A program made the translations under genes and the position numbers. A stretch of 64,000 nucleotides of DNA from Ascaphus truei (lineage: Eukaryota > Chordata > Amphibia > Anura > Ascaphidae), in NCBI GenBank assembly GCA_036426205.1, contig CM071568.1, positions 121,444,225 to 121,508,224 of the forward strand, read 5' to 3'. Below the pieces are notes generated by a model. The model was given only the letters and a program-made list of their open reading frames with translations, ran no database searches and was not told the origin of the DNA. Of this stretch, positions 12,991 to 25,376 are shown in pieces. Every line of letters begins with the position of its first letter. The first letter of the stretch is position 1.

Positions 12991-13258
12991 CTTTACTCAA
13001 AATTGGCAATTCTTAGTTCTATACTATGCTAAATCAGTAAATCGGTAAATCAGACTCCTCCCATCTGAAGAAGCGTGGCAACACGCGAAGCGCATCATAT
13101 GTCGAGTCCGACATCATAGGGGGCGACACCTCAGCTTCAGGAACATGGCCAGTATACCGGTGTTACAACACCGCACTTTCCACCTACATTTTATGGCTAT
13201 TGTGTGATCTGTATACCATATATACAAAACAGGCACCCAACAAATAGCCTGTAACTTT

Positions 13259-13385
13259 GGTCCGCCGTGACCTCTAAGTGGAATTGAACAAACTTGGTTA
13301 CTAGCATATACTGTAGGTCCGCCGTGACCTTTAAGTGGAATTTATACAAACTTGGTTATTTTGCACTCTAAGTCCGCCGAGACCA
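13259..13385. repeat. Imperfect ~56-bp tandem repeat
   Basis: 'GGTCCGCCGTGACC' followed by an AAGTGGAATT block starts at 13259 and 13316, and a shortened 'AGTCCGCCGAGACC' starts at 13371. Confidence 0.75.
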
Positions 13386-15731
13386 TATGTGTCTGTGTTT
13401 TTGGGATATGTCTACACTACCTCACGAATGTACCTAGAGAGGCTTATTTTGGCCAGACACACAAAACATTATGTTATTTACCATCTTTGCTCTTTGTGAG
13501 ACACTAGGCTACTATAACCATCGGATCACATGTGGATATACCTTATTACAAGGATACTATGTGCATATACTAAATTATGTCTATATTGTGTGATTCTTAC
13601 ATACATTTACTGATATTTACTGCATGTTTGTTTGACAGCTATGCATATATGAAATCAGTTACACATATAGATGTAGAAGGGTTTTAAACACCTCTTATGT
13701 TATCAATATATGTCTATTTCCACTATGTGATCATAATATAGGATCTAGAACCAATAGATGTGCATAAACCAGTTTGTTACTAAAGACAAATATTCATTGT
13801 CTACTGAGCCGTTATTCCCATATATATGCATCACTTGAAATCATACTGAGCTGTCTGAGTAGATATAAAAGAAATACAGACACACATATTAATGTGTTTT
13901 ATAGTCTCAAAACCTAGAGAGGATTCTTTTTAATTCTTTTAAACCTTTATCACTATATATTTCACAGAGTCACAGATTATTATTTTTGATGTAATAAAAC
14001 TTTTTTATTTTCCTGGTTTTAACTGTGTATACCGACTTAATAGCCTTAATGGCAATAATAGCACACTTGCTTTGCTAGGACAATTTTGTCCTATACTTGT
14101 TTAAATAATTTAATATAGAGTGCAATAAGAGGAATCTTTCTTAGCCCTTTGGATAATTTTTGTGTGCTCTTCCTTGTTCTAGGTCATAAAATGATAATAT
14201 CTGAAACTCTAAACCGCCTCAGTTCCATTTGCTGTATTTTTTTCCACAGAGTTAAAAAAAAGCAGCAGAATGTTTTCATTAAAAAACAAGAAAAGGGGAT
14301 TTTTAGAACAACAAGTGTAAAAGACAGAAAACTACATACACACACACACATACTCTACATAAATACATATGTACACCCTGTGTATATGTGTTCATATGTG
14401 TATGTTTATATTATTAGATTTTTTTTCGCAACCTCTAAAGACAGTTAAGAAATGTCTCAAGTGTAAATACTGAATATTATCTTTCGTGGGTTGGTACGGA
14501 AACTGTAAAAAAAAAAAGAAAAAAAAAACCTGCTAAAACTTCTAACTGATACTGAGAAACTGAACGCAAATGAAAACAACGTAATAAATGGGAAAATCAA
14601 ACCATATACTTTTTATTACAATTCAGAAATTCTTACATTTATTCTTGCATTACTTACCTTACCATTACCACATTATGTAGCTTCTGTGTTATATCTACTT
14701 TTAACATTTACTTTTAACTACGTCTATCAGTTTAGCACAAGACAAGCGTACAGTACCTACTGCAGAACATTTATTGTAACACTTCCTCTTACTCATGCAG
14801 CCTTAATGGAGAAAGCTCATATTTAGGTAACACATGGGTAGGTTGTAGCAATTCTGCATTCTAATCTCCCCGCAGTGCAAGCGACTTTGCTCCCCTATTC
14901 TTGATATATCTGAAAATGACTTTACACATTTTTTTGTCATGGATGTGTAATCTTAACAGGATGATTGATATAAGGATAGCCCTGGTGTTGCTATTAAGAC
15001 TTTTTAACATTTCTACATTGCACTGCTTTAAAAGCCCAAGCCCTGCACCGATATAATGTCAACACATATTTTGATTTCTCCTCTCCCCCAGTGTATTTCA
15101 TGGCGAAATAATGGAACATGCCCCAATTCTAGAGAAATACAGATGTCAAATAATTTTTGGGGGCCTCTTGCATAGTAAAGAAAAGTTATTGCCAAAAAAT
15201 TGACATACATTGGAGATAAGGAAGTGGAAGTATTTAAATGAGAATATCTGGGTCCTCGGTTTTCAAAAGTCCAAATGTGCAGCCATTTTTAGCACAGAGC
15301 TAAGGGTAATACGCTGTATAACAATTTTCTCTTCCACTCAATTTGCACCATTGTAAAATACAACGAATCATGTATTATATATGAAATATTTCAGTCGGTA
15401 ACATATCGTGACGTTCTCTAAGGCACTGCGGTCACCTGATGTATTTTAATTAATGCAACAAACTGGAAACGGTGTCAGTTGCAGACAAAAAACGTTGACA
15501 CATCCCATCACTATGTTGCCCAGAGAAGTTGTGACTACTGGATACATTGCTTAAAAGGGATACAATATGTCATTGACTTTCCTCGCCCCTTATTCGGCTT
15601 GCTGGGAAGCCATCTCCCTCATGTTGGATTAGATTTTAGCCCCATTTATTTGAATAGAGTAAAACTCTTCTGCCACCACGGAAATCGGCTACACTGCATT
15701 TTGAGTAGAGGCCTTCGAGGATGGTATAGAC

Positions 15732-16216
15732 CAGGGGTGGGGAACGTCAGGCCCGAGGGCCGTATAAGGCCCTCGAAATCATTTGGTCTGGCCCTGCTAC
15801 GGCAACTGCTATAACCGGGTCGCGCTAATTTTAAAAAATGGCCGCCGCGCTCCCGATCGGGAGGAGGGAGGAGGTGGTGTGAGGCGCCGGCAGCCCTACA
15901 CGATCCCCAGCAGCCACCGTACTAGCCCCAGCAATCCCTCAGCAGCCACCGTACTTCCCCCGCACTCCCCCTGCAGCAGTCCCCGCAGCATTCCCCGCAC
16001 TTCCCCAATGCCTCTCCAGCAGTTCCCCCCGCACTTAACCCAGCATCCGCCCTACACGATCCCCCCAGCAGCAGCAGCAACTACCAGAGGTAGGGGGGCG
16101 AGGTTCTGTGTGCCTACATGCCTGCCGTGTGCCTGCCTGTCTGTGTCTGTATGGCCCACGAACGATGTTATAAATATCCAAATGGCCCTTGGCAGAAAAA
16201 AGGTTCCCCACCCCTG
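15732..16216. mobile_element. Non-autonomous hAT (Charlie-like) element, 485 bp
   Basis: The termini are perfect inverted repeats: CAGGGGTGGGGAAC at the left and GTTCCCCACCCCTG at the right. They are flanked by a perfect 8-bp target duplication, GTATAGAC, at 15724-15731 and 16217-16224. The interior is G+C-rich, with loose CCGCAC/AGCAG tandem units at 15900-16080. It has no transposase, and the open frames across it are by-products of base composition. Confidence 0.95.
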
Positions 16217-18964
16217 GTATAGACGATCGCAGTACTATATAGAAGTAACTTCAGTGGGCAATTGTGGCCGAAAACGGTCAGAAAATCCCATTTAAAACCA
16301 CATTTACATTTCTCCCACACAAACATTTTCATATCAGTATTTTGTGTATAATAACAATGAAGTATATACAATGTAAGGATAAATAGGGAAAGAAAGACAG
16401 TTTGTACTAACAAATAAAATGTACAAATGAGGGCCATAGTCTTGATATTTTAATGCTATATTTTTCACCGTGGTGGTATTTTATTCCATGCCAGTTAATA
16501 AAATAGGCATTGTGAGTGTAGGTTTTGTAATGATGTAATTATTATAATAGAACTTATTCAGTGAGGCATAATATAAAAGGCTTTTTAAATAGAAGTGTGT
16601 GTGTGGCTTCGTACCATTGTGTGTGTGCTGGCAGTGGAAGTAATGCAGCGCACTCGATTGCTTTTTAACATGGATATCAACCTTGCACAAAAGACGTGCA
16701 AAAAAAGAGTCAGGAAATGCATTACAAGAATCATATAAACATATACTTATGGTTTGTCGTCCCAGGATTGAAGGCCAGGAAATTACCACTTGTGTTTCAC
16801 TGGCTCCCTTATGAGAAGCTGCTTATCATAACAGCGCCCTGGTGAATCAGGGGAAGTGACAGTTTCTATTATCAGTTTTGATGTAATGAAGAGAGAGGTT
16901 ACGTTCTCGTAGTCCCTTTAACCCCTGAGGCCACGCAAACACACAAAATGACATATTTATGGGCCATTCATTAAGCTGTAAAGTTGCAGATCGCAGGGAA
17001 AGTCACAGCTAGTAATCTCGCCTCTCTCAGATATGTTAGAAAGGGCTTAATTGATTTAGAAATAGATAAACCTATACTCTATGTGGGGAAATACCTGTAA
17101 ACACCTGAGCTTCCTGGGAAATATGCTGACTTAAAAATCCTATGAATATATTTTATGGATTTCAAGTAGCATATTTTCCAAATAATTTACATTTACTAAT
17201 ACTAGTTATAAATAAAATATATACCACATTTTTTTTTACATTTAAATTGTATCAAGCAGGTATTCAACATGAGATGTGTCAAAAATAATTTCTAACAACA
17301 AATGGTGCGTCTTATGTATGAAGTCTTAATACATAGGACATACTTTTTTAAGGTTTGTATTACTTTTTAGCATTGAAATATTGATGCACAAAAAAAATAA
17401 AATCATATTTTCATACGCAGGCCTCATAGGGTTTCTCTGCTGATAACGATATACGTGACTCTGCACTTGGAAACCACCAATAATACCTATGCTATAAAAG
17501 GCGTTTCGACAGTGTATGTTTCCATGAAATGATAAAAGAGGTCTGGAAGATTTGGCAGTAAGGTATTTTCATGACAGAAACTACTGGTTTCAAAAGCTAT
17601 AGATTTTGTTTAGAAAAATGTGGATGCTTAACACTTTCTGCAGTATTAATTTCATCAATGTTGTCATCAATATGGCTTCTGTGGCATGGTACAGTGGGCC
17701 TCTTACTATGTGACGTGTGTAACATCTGCAGTGGTGGAATGACCGTCTGCAAACGATTGCCTCGGGTAAGAGCCACTAAAACAAGGCCGCAGAAACCACG
17801 AGATTTGCTGAGCTGTTTGCAGTTAGGTTTTGGGCCCGAATGAAACATAAAGATGCCATTTTCACTTTATTGAAAACCCAGTAAATAGGGTGAGATTGCT
17901 ATTTAAGAGGCAGCCATAGGATAAAAGGAAGGACAAGGTTAATAGGTTGAATGTAGCAGATTTACACCTTTTTAAACTAATTTTGAAATATATTTACCAT
18001 GGTAAGCAGAAGCTTTGGAGAGTTTTCGAAGTCTTTATCTAATGTCTTTTGGGGATAAGACTATTTCTCAGTCCTCAAAACTAGATGTGAATTGTTTAGT
18101 TTTGTCCATTGTTTGTATAGTAATGAGGAAGCGATCATTAGTTAAACAGGCAAACATATTAAGAAGCTGATTTTCTTGAATAAAGTGGACTCTAAGAAAA
18201 TGGGAACATACTTTTTTTTTTTTTTTACAGCATGCAAATGTGTTAAATGGTTACTTTGACTGAATCTTTATAAGGAAGTCGAATACACTGATAGGTTTTT
18301 GAAAAATATTTTTAACCTACAACAAGAGACTACCCCTTTAAAACAATTGCAAGTCTGATTACATTAGCTTTCCCTCAAGCTATAGATTGCTCTTGATTGA
18401 CAGACAGGATGCATCGACACATTTGTTTTCTAGGAAAATTCTAGTAGCAGTGAGATGCAGTGGGGATGAGCTGTATACAGATCTCTCTTGCACAGTTTTC
18501 CACTGTTTTGGTCACAATATGTTTCCTGCTCCTATGCAATATGTTTCCATCTGACCTCACTAACATTTGCTCTGGGACAGCTAAAAGCCATTATTAAAAA
18601 TAAATGTAGGTTATTGTGCTCATCAGGAGCCATAACCAAACTTCCTGCCACAGTGAGGGTCCATCAACATAAATGGTTCAACATTTTTTAACAAATGAGA
18701 AACGTCATCAGGGTCAAAGACTGCGCAATGGAAACCACGCATATTTTGTTTCAAATATGGAATGCGAGTTTCTCCCAGCAGTTAATCTTTAATGTCCGTT
18801 GTTTAATATTTAAAGCAGAGATCAAGTAATTCACAGATAATTATACGTCATGTACTTTGAAATATACATTCATGTATTCTTTATTTACACTAGATTGTGA
18901 GCAGTGTTGTATCGGTCTGTGTAAAAATTTTTTATTTTGTATGTCATTCTGTTTATTGCATGTA

Positions 18965-19321
18965 CAGATGCAGCGGCCATTATTTTAACAAATCACGCGG
19001 TGTATACATCGGAATACCAATGTCATGGCGCGGGATTGCTTCCAACCGTACCGCCTTTAGGCGCGATTGCAGGCAAGTGCAGAAAATGGCATTTTAGTGT
19101 TGTGGCTTTTAAACACCTGAAATTGACCCAGTAGCACAGTAGCACAGTACTGTACACATTACAATTCATTCATTTCATTGCATTTAATTGCACACAATCC
19201 TTGAAATTCAAACATAGCAACCGCGATAAACACGTGTGCCAGGGACGATCGGCCGCGTGGAGTACAGCAGCGCACACGAAAACGGCGCCGTGATTTCTTA
19301 AAATAATGGCTGCGGCATCTG
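18965..19321. mobile_element. TA-flanked MITE (family B, copy 1), 357 bp
   Basis: Inverted ends of about 33 bp begin CAGATGCAGCGGCCATTATT and are flanked by TA at 18963-18964 and 19322-19323, as expected for a Tc1/mariner-type target. The family has a second copy at 46817-47164. No coding capacity is visible. Confidence 0.85.
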
Positions 19322-19805
19322 TATGTAATATCATGTCATTCTGTTTATGGTATGTATGTAATTTCCTCATTGTAGCACGCTTTTATTAGGGAAGACACAG
19401 CTATTTCATTTGTGTCTGTTATCATCATAGTTGCATCAAGGATGTGAATGTAAAACTTCCTAAATAGAGCCTTTCATGACCTACTTTTGATAAATATTTA
19501 AATGTAACTTCATGATCATTAACCACAGACATGATTACAGCAGCATGTACAATGTAACAATGGTGGTTTTGGTGTCTGGAATCGTATCTCTTTTCTCCTC
19601 ACAGAATCCAGAAGGCCCTCTGATGCCTTGCCCGGAATGTCATTACAAAGCCCTCCAGTAGAGCCACAGTCACATGTTACTGCCACTTTCTGTAGGGAGT
19701 ATTTTGCCTTCACAGTTGAACTCTGACTAATTTTCAGCATTTAGAAATGGCACACTACGTGACTCACGGAGACCAATAAATTCCCTTCATAAACTTGTAG
19801 TGTAA

Positions 19806-19832
19806 TGGTTCAATTGCTCTCTCTCTCTCTCT
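19806..19832. repeat. Short (CT)n run
   Basis: CTCTCTCTCTCTCT within A+T-rich intron sequence. Confidence 0.7.
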
Positions 19833-20030
19833 ACATATGTGTGTATGATTTTACCTCAGAGTTGCGTTCAGTCTTATTTGATAAGAAAAGTAAAGAAATG
19901 AAAAATACTGAATTGCAATGTTTTACTTCCCAAACTGTTGTGCCTCGCAGTATATCAGGGTGTGATGGGCACCGTAAATCAAGGCATGTGCGTCAATTAT
20001 AATTGGCTGTGTTAGCCAGACGTTTCTATA

Positions 20031-20264
20031 CTAGGGACGCGCGTGCGCACGGCCGTGAGGGGTGGCGCAGCAGACCAGGGAAAGTACAAGAGAATTGTAT
20101 TTTTGCGCTGTCGCCGCGGCATGTGACACTGTGAACCAATCACAGTGCGGCCTAGCGCTGTGACGCCCTCTAGCCACGCGTGTTACCGCTCACCCTCTAC
20201 ACACGAAACGCCCTCGCCACATGCATGCGCAAGGCCGTGCCCGCACATGCACCAGCGCGCCCTA
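20031..20264. mobile_element. G+C-rich candidate MITE
   Basis: CTAGGGACGCGCGTGCGCAC at the left is approximately the inverse of the right end (GCGGGCACGGCC / AGCGCGCCCTA). It is a sharp G+C island inside A+T-rich intron. The exact ends and target duplication are unclear. Confidence 0.5.
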
Positions 20265-20275
20265 TATTACAAGCC

Positions 20276-20618
20276 TTAGACAGGTCTGCAACCCTGCCTT
20301 TCACCATTATCACCTAGCATAGAGTGCTTCCACTGCAGCAAGGGATTCTGGGAAATGACATGCAAATGAGCACAGAATGAGACCCAAAAGGTCGAAATAG
20401 CTGTCTGTGAGTAGTTTGCATCTAATCCCATGCTTTGCTTAAATGCTGTGTGTGAACAGCAGAGCATTTGCTTATAAGGGTTCCATGTAAAATGGATTTC
20501 AGACAAAATGTGACACATTGTGTGCCCATTTGCATGTCATTTTCCAGAATCCCTTGCTGCAGTGGAAGCACTGTATGCTGGGGATAATGGTGAAAGGCAA
20601 GGTTGCAGACCTGTCTAA
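20276..20618. mobile_element. Foldback MITE (family C, copy 1)
   Basis: Arms of about 105 bp are inverted. The left arm begins TTAGACAGGTCTGCAACC and contains TTCCACTGCAGCAAGGGATT. The right arm carries the reverse complements and ends at GGTTGCAGACCTGTCTAA. The middle, between the arms, is unrelated sequence. Further copies lie at 20945-21094, 21284-21626 and 51146-51270. Confidence 0.85.
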
Positions 20619-20833
20619 GACATGTGAATATGCTCACAAGTGATATTGATTAATACATACATACAGATAGATAATGGAACAACAGTTGGCACACACACAT
20701 ACTCCAGTAGATCCGGATGCTTATCCCATATATATAGAATAAATATAGTTACCAGATGTGGATCCAGTAAAGGAGAGAAAGCACACAGATAATTAAAGTC
20801 CAAGAAGTGTATTGTACATACAGGACACCGCAA

Positions 20834-20839
20834 CATATA

Positions 20840-20889
<50 letters not shown>

Positions 20890-20936
20890 ATATAATATAT
20901 ATATATATATATAGATATATATTATATATATATATG
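20834..20936. repeat. (TA)n block
   Basis: About 100 bp of nearly pure TA, directly left of a family C copy. Confidence 0.95.
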
Positions 20937-20944
20937 CAAATATA

Positions 20945-21094
20945 GCTGTATGCTCATCTGCATGTCTTAGGCAGGTCTGCAACCCCCCGCCTTTCCCCAT
21001 ATCACCAGCATACAGCACTTCCACTGCAGCAAGGGTGATAATGGGGAAAGGCGGGTTTGCAGACCTGCCTAAGACATGCAGATGAGCATACGCT
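20945..21094. mobile_element. Foldback MITE (family C, copy 2, centre deleted)
   Basis: The left arm from GCTGTATGCTCATCTGCATG runs to the GCAGCAAGG centre and then jumps into the right arm, so the middle is missing. The outer arms extend further than in copy 1. Confidence 0.8.
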
Positions 21095-21104
21095 ATATTT
21101 GCTA

Positions 21105-21167
21105 TTTGCTTTCCTGTGGAGGTTTTTGTCACTTTTTTACTCACCATAACTTAACTCAGTATTATGG
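21105..21167. repeat. Duplicated 63-bp flank, copy 1
   Basis: The block from TTTGCTTTCCTGTGGAGG to ACTCAGTATTATG recurs almost unchanged at 21632-21694. The family C element and its flank were therefore duplicated together. Confidence 0.85.
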
Positions 21168-21169
21168 TT

Positions 21170-21179
21170 TATATATAGA

Positions 21180-21226
<47 letters not shown>

Positions 21227-21230
21227 CATA

Positions 21231-21275
<45 letters not shown>

Positions 21276-21282
21276 ATATATC
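21170..21282. repeat. (TA)n block
   Basis: A second long TA run, between two family C copies. Confidence 0.95.
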
Positions 21283-21283
21283 A

Positions 21284-21626
21284 AATACAACTGTATGTCT
21301 TAGGCAGGTTCTGCAACACCGCCTTTCCCCATTATCACCCCAGCATACAGCACTTCCACTGCAGCAAGGGATTCTGGGAAATGACATGCAAATGAGCACA
21401 CAGTGTCACTTTTTGCCTCAAAAACATTTTTTAACATGGTTCCCTATAGGCTTAAGCTTGCTGCATGGTCACAGCTTTGAGCACAGCCAGAGGCAAAAAG
21501 TGACACTGTGTGCTAATTTGCATTTCCGAGAACCCTTGCTGCAGTGGAAGTGCTGTAGGCTGGTGATAATGGGGAAAGCGGGGTTCAGACCTGCCTAAGA
21601 CATGCAGATGAGCATACAGTTGTATT
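21284..21626. mobile_element. Foldback MITE (family C, copy 3)
   Basis: Full-length arms, AATACAACTGTATG... and ...CATACAGTTGTATT. The centre contains a further inverted pair around GTGTCACTTTTTGCCTC / GAGGCAAAAAGTGACAC. The duplicated flank follows it. Confidence 0.85.
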
Positions 21627-21631
21627 GCATA

Positions 21632-21694
21632 TTTGCTTTCCTGTGGAGGGTTTTTGTCACTTTTTTACTCACCATAACTTAACTCAGTATTATG
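21632..21694. repeat. Duplicated 63-bp flank, copy 2
   Basis: Second copy of the block described at 21105-21167. Confidence 0.85.
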
Positions 21695-21962
21695 ATATAT
21701 ATAATATTATGTAATATATGTATATATGTTATATATATCTGTGTATATATTTATATATGTTATCTATGTCTCTATGTCTATCATGTCTATCTTCTTCTCT
21801 GTCGATATCTACTTGCTATGTATGTCAATATGTTCTCTGTCTCTCTCTCTCTCCTCTCTGTCTCCTGTCCTGCTGTCCTCTACTCTCGTCGCTCTCTCTC
21901 TCTCTCTGTCTCTGTTCTCTCTTCTCTCTCTCTATCTCTCCCCTATCTGTTCTTCTCTTCCG
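21695..21962. repeat. Low-complexity TATG/TCTC tract
   Basis: TA/TATG-rich sequence changing into (TC)n from about 21836. Open frames here are composed of Ser, Leu and Tyr only and are artefacts. Confidence 0.9.
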
Positions 21963-22009
21963 CCGCCCCCCGTGGTTAGTCCAGTTGCGATAGTGCAGAA
22001 TAAATGAGT

Positions 22010-22112
22010 TCTTCAGTATTAGGTGATACCTTTTTTATTGGACTAGCAATTTATGTCGTAGGACAAGCTTTCGAGAGTTATCCTCTCTTCTTCAGAACTG
22101 ATGATCAGAACA
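22010..22112. repeat. Repeat fragment with the CAAGCTTTCGAGAG ... CTTCTTCAG motif
   Basis: 'GGTGATACCTTTTTTATTGG' leads into ACAAGCTTTCGAGAGTTATC and CTTCTTCAGAACTGATGATC. It resembles a widespread vertebrate interspersed repeat, but I cannot name the family. The motif pairing recurs elsewhere in the window. Confidence 0.5.
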
Positions 22113-23618
22113 GGCACCACAATCGCAGGCATCTCCCGCTGGGGACCGGGAACCGGAATCGGGGTGGAGAGTATCCAGCGTGACCTTCCCGCACAGCGAT
22201 CCGCATCCGCTTAGGCACAGCTTAGCACCGACTCCACCATGGAGAAGGAGAATAACTTGGGGCCTCTCACACCGGCCGGTTTGGAAGCAGGTGTCTCCCC
22301 TTTTTTGTCCAGCTCATTACTACGTGCGTCTGAGCACCACGTGCATTTGGGCTTTAGCGGCTTCACATCCGGTCATACCCCACACTGAGCCGCTGGCTCT
22401 ATGACTCCTCCCTCTTTTGAAATCAGGAGTCCCAGTCGTAATAGAAGGGTGAGGCTAGGGACTTTGGCGCCAATCCCAGATATTTTACAACCATGAGTTT
22501 GCATCTTGCAACTCACCACGCGGACCCTCTGATGTTCGGCGGGAACCGTGATCAGACTTCAGGATCCTCAGGGACCCTGAACTCTCCTCAATGCCTGCGA
22601 CGAGCCTCATCTTGGGGGTGCTGTGTTTCAAGTGGCCACACTGGCTGGCATGCTCACAGGCACTCTTTTCCACCCCAACTGCAAGCATATAGTCATAATG
22701 TGGGGGGCTATCTTTCAAGCCAGGTCCCGGTTTTAGCACTCTATCCCACTTAGATCTAGCACTTAGTATTGGAGCACATGCTGCAAATCCCATCGCGGGG
22801 GGTGCTATCTTTCAGGTTACAGACCCGTGGGGCATGTGCTTCAGTGTGCACTTGGCTGATACCTTGATTGTCAGTCACATTTTAGTCTATGAATGTAGCA
22901 CAGTAAAGGCTGATAGTCCAAAGTGCGGTGCTATCTTTCATGGCATCCCCGGTAGGCATACTCATCTGCGGCACCTGGCACAATACAGTGTATGTAAAGT
23001 TCGTAAACTTATAATACACCGGGGACCACCTCGGACAGCCGGCCGTGACTGAAAACAGTGTTGCTCTACCCGGGGAGACTTAACCACGCCCTGGGCTGTT
23101 GGAATCTGATCTGATCACGTACGAGCGCTCAGTAAACGAAGAGACAGAGACACACACAGTGTAGTTCTGACTCCTCGGCTCAACTTTATTGTGGAAAAGC
23201 AATACTATTTATACAGTGTTAATTAGAGGCGTAAATTAGAGGCGTAACAATATTAGCATATTACTAAAATGACAGCCTAGCTGCGAATTTTCCACTCATA
23301 CACATTATCTAGACATCTCTCTGCTTTCGAAAGTGGATGGGACCCGGAACTGATACAGTGTGGTTCAGACACCTCTCCGATCTGCATAATGTCCCGGTCA
23401 AGGTAACTCGATGGCTTGGATACGGTGCTGTTCAGGCACCTCTCATGCGGCAGCGGGTGGGGTTGCATCATGACTGGATACCAACCCGGGGGTACCCCAC
23501 TAGCAACCGACTGGGAATGCTCTGACCTGGATATGGTAAAATCCCCCATTCACTTCTCCTTCAGCGGGTTTCCCAGCCATACTTTGCCACCCCTGTTGCT
23601 CATAGCAGCGCCTCCAAA
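22113..23618 (-). mobile_element. Probable internal remnant of an LTR element
   Basis: This stretch lies directly inside (downstream on the minus strand of) the LTR at 23619-24317, so part of it is probably element-internal. No gag or pol motif is visible. A 76-bp imperfect duplication around 'GGTTCAGACACCTCTC' / 'TGTTCAGGCACCTCTC' occurs at about 23345-23445. At 23150-23215 the minus strand reads TATAAATAG, then AATAAAGTTGAGCC, which resembles an LTR promoter and poly(A) block. I cannot place its ends, and a second unrelated repeat may be present. Confidence 0.4.
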
Positions 23619-24317
23619 TGTAGCACCTGTTCCGCCCTGCCACAGAAGATCTCGCCACTACATGGGTATTGTCCCCGGTGCTGTAGCTCACCTGCTGGTT
23701 CAGGAGGTCGGAGTGGCTCCGCAGTTGTAGTTTGGGAACAGCAACACAACAGGCTTTCTCCATCTCTTTACTGTGCAATGCCTCCATCCCATGAGGATCC
23801 TGCTGAGTGCAGGATGGTTCCCACAGGCAATACTCCTTCCCAATAAGCACACACCATAGTTAGTCCAACAGCAGGTTTATTGCATAACAGCATGACACCT
23901 GTCAAGCCCTGGAGCAGACCCCAGGGGTTTGAGCCCCCAAGAGCCCCTCCCAATCTCCTTGACCCTTCTTGTAGGGAAAAGGGTATCATACTGTCCCATA
24001 ATCAACTCCCTCAATTTGGTGGAGTGTCAGCTTTTATACCAAGGGGGAAGTGCTTGTAACCCTGCCCCATAACAGGGCAGGTCCAGGTACTGACAGGCAT
24101 CACAACATATACATGTGACCCAGTTAGTACCCTCCCCAGGTATGACACTCCAACTGCCGGTTTAGGCCTGCACCTGTATAAGGCAACATAGTACCTATCC
24201 AGGCTGCAACTGCAGGCTAGGCCCTGCACAGGAGTTTAACCCCAACACTGCCTGTTCTAATCAGGACGTAAAGTGTTGAGGCCAGTAGAAGGCTATAGCC
24301 AGGGGCACTTGGCTACA
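23619..24317 (-). mobile_element. 5' LTR of a truncated LTR retrotransposon
   Basis: The segment begins TGTAGCACC and ends TTGGCTACA, giving 5'-TG...CA-3' termini with inverted TGTAGC/GCTACA ends over 699 bp. Just outside its inner edge lies AGCAGCGCCTCCAAA (23604-23618), in the primer-binding-site position on the minus strand. The same 15-mer borders the inner edge of the LTR at 43917. No partner LTR was found, so the element is truncated or interrupted. Confidence 0.6.
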
Positions 24318-24565
24318 TATATATAAATCATTATGCAGAGCTCATTGTTATATGTTCCATCATAGGTAAGTAAAGTTTGTTAACAAAGTGTCCACAAAAT
24401 TACAAGCTCCTACGTCCAGAATGCTTCAGCATAAAATGAAAGAAAAAAGCTTTATCGTGGATATGTGTATTTTAAATGAGGGTACTTACCCTTAAAAACA
24501 AACAAACCAAAGCCCCAGAAAATGATATACATTGATTGTGTGTTCACTAAAGATGGCAATCTCAT
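24318..24565. other. Spacer between two LTR elements
   Basis: A+T-rich sequence without recognised features. Confidence 0.6.
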
Positions 24566-25361
24566 TGTAACGCTTGACTGCCCGCAGACCTGGCCAGTCC
24601 CCAGTACTGAGGTGGGTAAGGGTATAACACGCACCCACAGCAGTGAGGGCGTGCCCGGAGTGTGGTAAGATGCGTTGCCGGGTCTGTTGAGAAAGGGTTA
24701 GCCTGATACTTGCCGCGTCCGGAGCGCCAGATTTCCGAAGGTAGAGATCCGAAAGCCGTAGATCAAGGGCAGGAGAGAGCAGCGTAGTGAGGTCCAAAGC
24801 CGAGCCCAGGGAGTAGTGAGGTACGTCTAATGTCTAACGAGGTGAGTCTAACGAGAGCCGAGATCAAATCCAAGGGAATCAAATGAGGGCAGGGACTGGA
24901 GCGAGAGCTCCAACACAAAAGAGAGCCAAGCATAGACCTCCGTACTACAAGAGCCACAGGAAAACTATGCAGAGCAAGGAAGGAGAGGGCAGGCAGGAAC
25001 TATAAATGTTGGAGAACCAATGGGAGCAAGAGGTGGAGCGGGGGCTTGACTGTGCGGCCCCAGGGATAGATTCCGATGCCTGGTGTAGTGTTCCCTAGTG
25101 GGAATAGCCTCCAGCTGATGGGAGGTGGAGCCAAGGCTGCAGGAGGAGTGTAGAAGAGGACGGGTGCGTGCGCGCCCTGTAACACTCCCGCGCGCGCCTT
25201 GGCAGTGTGTGGGCGGAGGCGGCGAGTGCCGCGGAGGACCGGAGCGGCGCCCGACTGGAGCAGGTAAGGAGCCAGCGGGGAGGGGGCCTGGGACGTGCGG
25301 CAGTACTGGGACCCGGGGTGACGAGACCCGCTGTAAGGTGCATGTCCCCCGATCCCTTACA
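24566..25361 (-). repeat. 3' LTR of the chromovirus (complete)
   Basis: On the minus strand it begins TGTAAGGGATC (after the polypurine tract) and ends CAAGCGTTACA; length 796 bp. A TATA-like TTTATA lies at 25006-25001, and 31 nt downstream is GCTCTGCATA (24975-24966), the likely RNA start region. A G+C-rich part lies at 25180-25330. It differs from the 5' LTR by many small indels. Confidence 0.93.
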
Positions 25362-25376
25362 GTACCCCCCCTTGAG
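25362..25376 (-). other. Polypurine tract of the chromovirus
   Basis: The minus strand reads CTCAAGGGGGGGTAC directly before the LTR TGTAAGG, the expected plus-strand primer site. Confidence 0.85.

Noticed and set aside
17571..17843. 90-codon + strand frame as a possible small exon
   Set aside because: No splice sites in phase with NFATC1, no recognisable domain, and the opposite strand is also open over the same bases.
23150..23215. TATAAATAG plus AATAAA on the minus strand as a separate solo LTR
   Set aside because: Promoter-like and poly(A)-like signals are present, but I could not find TG...CA ends or a target duplication; it is kept only as a remark on the 22113-23618 remnant.
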